The notes below the pieces were generated by a model, which made no database searches, had not been told where the DNA came from, and worked only from the letters and a program-made list of their open reading frames with translations. From Rhodospirillaceae bacterium (GTDB taxonomy: Bacteria > Pseudomonadota > Alphaproteobacteria > UBA11136), in contig JABJES010000232.1 in NCBI GenBank assembly GCA_018663165.1, positions 1-10,359 on the forward strand: 10,359 nucleotides of DNA, read 5' to 3'. A program made the position numbers and the translations under genes. Below, one piece after another: positions 5,806 to 10,359 of the stretch. Every line of letters starts with the position of its first letter. Position 1 is the first letter of the stretch.

Positions 5806-7515
5806 TCACGGGCCAGGGTTTGTGGTGACAATACCGACGATAAGAGGCCCCCATAAAGTGAGGAAGACATTGGCCACCGCATAGGTCACCGTAAAGGTCA
5901 CCACCGGCGTCGCGTTCCCTGCTTTATCCAACAGGGCGGCGAAGGCCGGGTTGGCGCTGCGCCCACCGACCATACAGGCCAGCGCCTCCACCGGGTTTTT
6001 AATCCTCAGAACATAGTAGGAAAAGTAAAAGGTCAGGATCGGCGGGATAAGGGTTACGCCAACGCCGAGAAAAAATAACGTCATCCCGTATTGCTTGAGA
6101 GTGATCAGCGCCTGAGGCCCCGCCGTAATGCCGACCACCCCGACAAAGACAGCCAGGCCAAAGTCGCGGAGGAAGTTGGACGCCCCCGGCGGCAAGGCGG
6201 CAAAGTGCGGATGGACACTGCGCAGCCAGCCGAACAGCAAGCCCGAGAGCAGACAACCGCCGCCGGTGCCGAGCGTCAAAGGCACGTCGAACAGCCTGAC
6301 CTCAAGCATGCCGATCAGAATACCGATGGTCATACCAATGCCGAAAAAGATGAAATCAGTAATCGAGGCCGCCGTGATCTTATAGCCGATCAGGGCCTGT
6401 ACACGGTCGAGGTCTTTGGAACTGCCGGTAAAATGTAATTCATCGCCGGTGCGCAGTTTAAGTTTCGCCATAAGGGGAAGATCACGACCCATCCGCTTTG
6501 CCGCGGTTAGGTAGACCCCATGCCGGGTCGCCACATCGAACTGGTCATGGAATTCCTCGATTTCCTTGCCGTTAAGGGTTCTGTTGGTGAGGATAATCTC
6601 ACGGTTCTCTTCGACAAGCTGGAACCCCTCAGGGGGGATAACCTCTGGGCCAAAATAATCCGCCGCCTTTTCCATCACCGCGATCTCGCCGGTAACGGCC
6701 ACAATGTCGCCGACCTCAATTTTCAGATCATCTGCCAGATCAAGCTGGTCGCCCTTGCGCAGAACCGCCTCGACATCCGCATCGGAAAGTTCCTTATCGA
6801 TATCGAGAGCCGTTTTTCCCGCCGCCCGACTTTCTTTTGAGACCTGATAAATACGAGTGACGACGCGACGCACTGCATTAAACTGTCCGGGCTCAAGTTC
6901 CGGGTGGCCACCCGACATTTTCCCGGCGAGCTTAATCGCTTCGCGCCGGACATCCCATTTCATCACGGTGGGGAAAAACCAGGTAACCAGCAGGATCGGT
7001 CCCAGCGAGCCAAAGATGTAGCAAACCGCATAACCAACGGCGACATTGGCCTCCATCACCTTGATCGCCTCGGCCGAGACGTTGAGCTTGGCGATGGCGT
7101 CACCCGCCGTGCCGATAATCGCCGACTGGGTCAGCCCTCCTGCGGCCAGCCCCGCCGCCGTCCCCCGATCAAGATCAAAAGCCCAGGCCGCGATTAGGAC
7201 GCAAAGAAGCCCGACAAAACACATGACAAAAGCGGAAACGAGCTGGTTGAGAGTGCGTCTGTTGAGGGCATGGAAAAACTGTGGCCCGCCCTGAAAACCA
7301 ACGGCATAGATGAAAAGAGCAAAAAAGATGGTCTTGAGGCTGCGGTCTATATGAATGTCGAGCTGGCCGATGAGGACGCCGACGATCAATGTCCCGGCAA
7401 TCCCGCCCAGCACAAAGCGGCCAATTTTGAACTTGCCGACAAAATAGCCCAGGGCCACCGTGATGAAGAGGGCCAGGATCGGTGCTTTATCAAAAAGCTG
7501 ATCTATAAATTCCAT
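5806..7515 (-). CDS. aspT: Aspartate:alanine antiporter, AspT/AAEx family
   Basis: The product is a cytoplasmic-membrane exchanger that imports aspartate and exports alanine. With AspD this electrogenic exchange and the proton-consuming decarboxylation generate proton motive force. The 569 residues show an N-terminal hydrophobic block (about 10-185, including GYFVGKFKIG and GGLTQSAIIGTAGDAI at 126-141). A soluble central part with two TrkA-C-like domains follows (about 210-380; VGDIVAVTG and RTGDELHFTG are their typical turns). A C-terminal hydrophobic block (about 383-562) contains GGRSANPAFAALLDKAG at 517-533, matching the repeat motif of the family. The length is close to known AspT (about 540-565). 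The ribosome site is weak (GAGAG about nine bases upstream). aspD follows immediately. YidE/YbjL-type paralogues share this architecture, but the adjacent aspartate decarboxylase makes AspT the best name. Confidence 0.9.
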   Translation of the reverse strand: MEFIDQLFDKAPILALFITVALGYFVGKFKIGRFVLGGIAGTLIVGVLIGQLDIHIDRSLKTIFFALFIYAVGFQGGPQFFHALNRRTLNQLVSAFVMCFVGLLCVLIAAWAFDLDRGTAAGLAAGGLTQSAIIGTAGDAIAKLNVSAEAIKVMEANVAVGYAVCYIFGSLGPILLVTWFFPTVMKWDVRREAIKLAGKMSGGHPELEPGQFNAVRRVVTRIYQVSKESRAAGKTALDIDKELSDADVEAVLRKGDQLDLADDLKIEVGDIVAVTGEIAVMEKAADYFGPEVIPPEGFQLVEENREIILTNRTLNGKEIEEFHDQFDVATRHGVYLTAAKRMGRDLPLMAKLKLRTGDELHFTGSSKDLDRVQALIGYKITAASITDFIFFGIGMTIGILIGMLEVRLFDVPLTLGTGGGCLLSGLLFGWLRSVHPHFAALPPGASNFLRDFGLAVFVGVVGITAGPQALITLKQYGMTLFFLGVGVTLIPPILTFYFSYYVLRIKNPVEALACMVGGRSANPAFAALLDKAGNATPVVTFTVTYAVANVFLTLWGPLIVGIVTTNPGP

Positions 7516-7733
7516 GAGAAAGGCTCTCTGGTCTGCTTTGGGTTAAAGTAAGGTCTTCATACCCCGCACCAAAGTAAAGAAATTACAGCTTTTCAAAAAA
7601 GAAAGGGAGAGGCATTGATTCTCGTCAATCTGCACCAAACCGGCCTTTTTCCGACCTATAATCGACAAGACGGTTCCATTCCCTTGTCGCTGGGGTAATA
7701 TCGCCAACAGACGACAATCTTTAAGAGGGCATC
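7516..7733. promoter_or_regulatory. Divergent aspT / purB intergenic regulatory region
   Basis: This 218-base region separates two divergent genes and holds no credible gene. It contains the FNR/FixK-like box at 7615-7628, a perfect TATAAT on the plus strand at 7657-7662 without a clear -35, and a second TAATAT at 7696-7701. An imperfect dyad is formed by TTGTCG 7684-7689 and CGACAA 7712-7717. The purB ribosome site AAGAGGG lies at 7723-7729. The exact transcription starts are not determinable by eye. Confidence 0.5.
7615..7628. promoter_or_regulatory. FNR/FixK-type box
   Basis: TTGAT-TCTC-GTCAA matches the TTGAT-N4-ATCAA consensus of Crp/Fnr-family oxygen-responsive regulators at 9 of 10 positions. 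It lies 100 bases upstream of the aspT start on the minus strand and 105 bases upstream of purB. A minus-strand TGTAAT at 7587-7582 could serve as an aspT -10, putting the box near -45, close to the class II activator position. A role in low-oxygen control of aspT-aspD is an inference. Confidence 0.5.
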
Positions 7734-9128
7734 ATGATTCCACGTTATTCCCGCCCCCAGATGACAGCCATCTGGGAGCCTGAGAACCGTTTTCGCATCT
7801 GGCTGGAAATCGAGGCCCATGCCTGCGATGCCCAGGCCGCACTTGGCGTTATCCCCAAATCCGCAGCAAAGGCGGTGTGGAAAAAGGGCAAGTTCGAGGT
7901 TGCGCGCATTGATGCCATTGAGCGCAAAACCAAGCATGACGTGATCGCCTTTCTGACCAATGTCGCCGAACATGTCGGGCCGCCAGCGCGCTTCCTCCAT
8001 CAAGGCATGACATCATCCGATGTGCTGGACACCTGCCTTTCGGTGCAACTGACCCAGGCCGCCGACATCCTGCTGGCCGATCTCGACGATTTACTGGTCG
8101 CACTCGAAAAGCGCGCATTTGAGCATATGAACACGCTGACCATCGGACGCAGCCACGGCATTCACGCAGAACCCACCACCTTCGGCCTCAAACTGGCCGG
8201 TTTTTATGCCGAATTCGACCGCAACCGGACGCGCATGAAAGAGGCGCGCAAGGAAATCTCGACCTGCGCCATTTCCGGCGCCATCGGCACCTTTGCCAAT
8301 ATCAATCCCAAGGTCGAAGCCCATGTGGCCAAAAAGATGGGCCTCACCATTGAGCCGGTTTCGACCCAGATCATTCCCCGTGACCGCCATGCAGCATTTT
8401 TCGCCACCCTTGGCGTTATCGCCAGCTCGGTTGAGCGGCTGGCCACCGAGATCCGCCATCTTCAGCGCACCGAAGTGCGCGAAGTGGAGGAATATTTCTC
8501 TCCCGGACAAAAGGGCTCTTCGGCCATGCCCCACAAGCGCAATCCGGTCCTGACCGAGAATTTGACCGGCCTGGCGCGGATCGTCCGCTCAAGTGTGGTG
8601 CCAGCGATGGAAAACGTCGCCCTGTGGCACGAGCGCGATATTTCTCACTCGTCAGTGGAACGGATGATCGGTCCGGATGCCACAATCACGCTGGATTTTG
8701 CCCTGGTCCGGGCGACCCAGGTGGTTAAACAACTGGTCGTGTACCCTAAACGCATGCTGGAAAACCTGAACAGCCTCGGCGGTCTGCACAATTCCCAGCG
8801 GGTGCTGCTTGAGTTGACCCAAAAGGGGATGAGCCGCGAGGCCGCTTACGGTGCCGTCCAGCGCAACGCCATGGAATCATGGAAAAAAGGTGTCTCCTTC
8901 GTCGGACTCCTGAAAGCCGATGAAGAGGTCACGGCCTGCCTTAAGAACAAGGAAATCGACGCCCTGTTTGATGACGCCCATCACATCAAACAGGTCAAGA
9001 CGGTGTTCAAACGAGTGTTCGGTAAAACCCAGGTGGGAAAGCCCACGGCCAAACGCAGGCCAACGCCCAAAAAGAAAAAGATAAAAAAGAAGACGCCTAA
9101 AAAGCAGGCTGTGAAAAAGAAGCGTTAG
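7734..9128 (+). CDS. purB: Adenylosuccinate lyase with lysine-rich C-terminal extension
   Basis: This cytoplasmic enzyme of purine synthesis releases fumarate from SAICAR and from adenylosuccinate. The 464 residues show the fumarase/aspartase superfamily signature GSSAMPHKRNP at 261-271, with the catalytic serine S262 or S263 on a mobile loop. Also present are TSSDV (93-97), the general-acid histidine region RSHGIHAEP (139-147, H141) and KTKHDV (66-70). The core ends near residue 430 (FKRVFG), matching usual lengths of about 430-435. A further 34 residues contain 18 Lys/Arg in KKKK, KKK and KKKR clusters and look disordered; this tail is unusual. The start is fixed by AAGAGGG four bases upstream. 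The gene is divergent from aspT and convergent with the zeta-subunit gene, with 10 bases between stops. Confidence 0.95.
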   Translation: MIPRYSRPQMTAIWEPENRFRIWLEIEAHACDAQAALGVIPKSAAKAVWKKGKFEVARIDAIERKTKHDVIAFLTNVAEHVGPPARFLHQGMTSSDVLDTCLSVQLTQAADILLADLDDLLVALEKRAFEHMNTLTIGRSHGIHAEPTTFGLKLAGFYAEFDRNRTRMKEARKEISTCAISGAIGTFANINPKVEAHVAKKMGLTIEPVSTQIIPRDRHAAFFATLGVIASSVERLATEIRHLQRTEVREVEEYFSPGQKGSSAMPHKRNPVLTENLTGLARIVRSSVVPAMENVALWHERDISHSSVERMIGPDATITLDFALVRATQVVKQLVVYPKRMLENLNSLGGLHNSQRVLLELTQKGMSREAAYGAVQRNAMESWKKGVSFVGLLKADEEVTACLKNKEIDALFDDAHHIKQVKTVFKRVFGKTQVGKPTAKRRPTPKKKKIKKKTPKKQAVKKKR

Positions 9129-9138
9129 GCGAGACGGA

Positions 9139-9465
9139 TCAGCCCTCTTCGGCGGCGATCTCTTCCTTGGCCACGATCATCAGGCGGTCGAGCTCGGCCT
9201 GGATCAAATGGTCGCTCCGATCAATGCCCTTGGCAGTAAGATCTCCTCTAATTTTGTCGATGACATCCTGATCGCCGGGAACCTCAAAATCGGCCTCACA
9301 GCAGGCCTTGGCATAGGTTTGCGCGGCTTTGCCCTCAAGACCGAGCAATTCCGCAGCCCATAGTCCGGCCAGCTTGTTACGCCGCATACGCACCCGGAAC
9401 TGAAGATCCTGATCATGAGAGAATTTGGCTTCGAATCCCTTTTCCCGATCATTGAAAGTTGTCAT
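9139..9465 (-). CDS. ATPase inhibitor zeta subunit / DUF1476 family protein
   Basis: The small 108-residue protein begins MTTFNDREKGFEAKF. It continues through FRVRMRRNKLAGLWAAELLGL and ends with DRLMIVAKEEIAAEEG, the pattern of the alphaproteobacterial DUF1476 family. In Paracoccus the family member is the zeta subunit that binds F1-ATPase and blocks ATP hydrolysis through its N-terminal segment. The predicted fold is mostly helical with no signal peptide. A GGAGG at 9476-9480 (minus strand), ten bases from the ATG, supports the start. Its position beside purB is common in Alphaproteobacteria. Not every DUF1476 homologue is a strong ATPase inhibitor, so the family call is surer than the function. 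Confidence 0.9.
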   Translation of the reverse strand: MTTFNDREKGFEAKFSHDQDLQFRVRMRRNKLAGLWAAELLGLEGKAAQTYAKACCEADFEVPGDQDVIDKIRGDLTAKGIDRSDHLIQAELDRLMIVAKEEIAAEEG

Positions 9466-9617
9466 GAGTCCGGGGCCTCCTTATTGGCTTTGTTCGGCGG
9501 TTACTTAACTGCAGTATGGTCACAGGCGCGACCATGCGCCATTCTTATAGCGCCCTCGCCCCGCAGAGTGAACGCCAAAGTTTCACTTCAGGGCACAACT
9601 TTTATAGATAGGCCGTC
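9466..9617. promoter_or_regulatory. Divergent promoter region between zeta-subunit gene and NRDE gene
   Basis: This 152-base region holds a perfect inverted repeat, ATGGTC at 9516-9521 and GACCAT at 9530-9535 with an eight-base spacer, which may be an operator. An AT-rich patch TTTTATAGAT at 9600-9609 could be a -10 for the plus-strand gene, with a weak -35-like TTTCAC upstream. No clear Shine-Dalgarno precedes the ATG at 9618. I see no other structure. Confidence 0.35.
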
Positions 9618-10359
9618 ATGTGCACTCTGATCCTTCTTTCCCGGCCCGGTCACGACTGGCCCCTGATCCTGGGTGCCAACCGCGACGAGATGGCTGAGCG
9701 CCCCTGGGATCCTCCGGGACGGCACTGGGAAGATCGCGCGGGAGTGATCGCCGGGCGCGATGGGCTTGCCGGGGGAAGCTGGCTCGGAGTCAACGAACAT
9801 GGGCTTGTCGCCGGCATTCTCAACCGCCAGGGCACCCTCGGCCCACAAAGCGGTAAGCGCAGCCGGGGCGAATTGGTGCTTGAAGCCCTCGACCATGCCG
9901 ATGCACATGTCGCCGCCGACGCCCTTTCAGCCCTTGACCCGACCAGTTATCGCCCGTTCAACCTGATAATCGGTGATAATAGGGATATATTTTGGCTTTC
10001 ACACCGGGATTCGGGCTCTACAGGGCAGATAAAGGTGGAAAAACTCCCTCCCGGCCTCTCCATGTTCACGGATTTGGAGCGAAATGACATGGAATCACCG
10101 CGAATTGCCGCATTTTTACCGCTTTTTTCCCAAACATCGCCCCCTGACCCCGGAGCCGATTCCGACCAGAATGGATGGGCAAGCTGGGAAACCCTGTTAG
10201 GCGCAACAATCGATGGAGCCACAGATAGAACAACAGATGGGGCAGCAGATGGAGCAGCAGTGAAAAAAGCCTCCGAAAGCGCCATGTCATTTTGCCGGGA
10301 AGACGGTTTTGGCACCCTCTCAAGTTCGCTGATCGCCCTGCCCGGCGGCGGCGAAAAAC
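9618..10359 (+). CDS. NRDE / TANGO2 family protein, N-terminal part (truncated by window end)
   Basis: An open frame of 247 complete codons runs off the right edge. The product begins MCTLILLSRPG with Cys2, a conserved N-terminal residue of the family. The diagnostic NRDE tetrad is at residues 21-24, followed by DGLAGGSWLGVNEHGLVAGILN (about 51-72), which is the family core. Eukaryotic TANGO2 has been linked to heme trafficking and lipid metabolism; the bacterial role is not settled. Near residues 192-216 an Asp/Gly/Ala/Thr-rich low-complexity segment with repeated DGA units interrupts the otherwise ordinary sequence. The start is chosen from the MC start, since the ribosome site is poor. Confidence 0.87.
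   Translation, partial: MCTLILLSRPGHDWPLILGANRDEMAERPWDPPGRHWEDRAGVIAGRDGLAGGSWLGVNEHGLVAGILNRQGTLGPQSGKRSRGELVLEALDHADAHVAADALSALDPTSYRPFNLIIGDNRDIFWLSHRDSGSTGQIKVEKLPPGLSMFTDLERNDMESPRIAAFLPLFSQTSPPDPGADSDQNGWASWETLLGATIDGATDRTTDGAADGAAVKKASESAMSFCREDGFGTLSSSLIALPGGGEK

Noticed and set aside
4473..5828. A 451-codon plus-strand open frame lying opposite aspD
   Set aside because: It is fully antisense to a clearly recognisable PLP enzyme, its translation resembles no family I know, and it has no convincing ribosome site. It is a shadow of aspD codon bias.
5772..5882. A longer aspD start giving 37 extra N-terminal residues
   Set aside because: It would overlap the end of aspT by 77 bases, and the extra residues do not resemble the family N-terminus. 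A GGAAGGA site fits the ATG at 5769-5771 much better.
1..10359. tRNA, rRNA, CRISPR array, insertion sequence or integrase
   Set aside because: I found no repeat-spacer pattern, no transposase or integrase motif and no tRNA-like cloverleaf on either strand by eye.

Overview
The window looks like part of an alphaproteobacterial chromosome. The best taxonomic marker is the small DUF1476 / ATP-synthase zeta-type protein, which as far as I know is found almost only in Alphaproteobacteria, lying next to purB as it often does there. All calls come from reading the sequence; no database search was run.

Layout: (1) 1-143 is the C-terminal end of radC. (2) 200-619 (minus) encodes an NsrR-type Rrf2 regulator with the three iron-sulfur cysteines of NO-sensing NsrR. 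(3) 620-848 is a regulatory region with a good sigma-70-like promoter whose -10 is overlapped by a long NsrR-type palindrome. (4) 849-3212 (plus) encodes a 787-residue membrane protein of the quinol-dependent NO reductase family, with the substitutions that mark nitric oxide dismutase (Nod): one FeB histidine is Asn, a conserved active-site Glu is Gln, and the quinol-site residues are not kept. (5) 3294-4061 (plus) encodes a PhyH-family Fe(II)/2-oxoglutarate dioxygenase, probably co-transcribed with nod. (6) A strong hairpin at 4110-4134 separates this block from two convergent minus-strand genes. These are aspT (5806-7515, aspartate:alanine exchanger) and aspD (4164-5771, aspartate 4-decarboxylase), a proton-motive decarboxylation operon with an FNR/FixK-like box upstream. 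(7) 7734-9128 is purB with an unusual lysine-rich tail. It converges on (8) the zeta/DUF1476 gene at 9139-9465 (minus). (9) 9618 to the window end is the start of an NRDE/TANGO2-family gene.

The notable system is the NO-responsive module nsrR | operator | nod - phyH. If the nod call is right, the product would convert 2 NO to N2 + O2. NsrR would derepress it when NO appears, and the next gene encodes an enzyme that consumes O2. By eye, nod and phyH are less GC-rich than the flanking housekeeping genes (about 40-45% in sampled lines against 55-67%), which fits acquisition as an accessory block. The dioxygenase substrate and the actual Nod chemistry cannot be settled from sequence alone.
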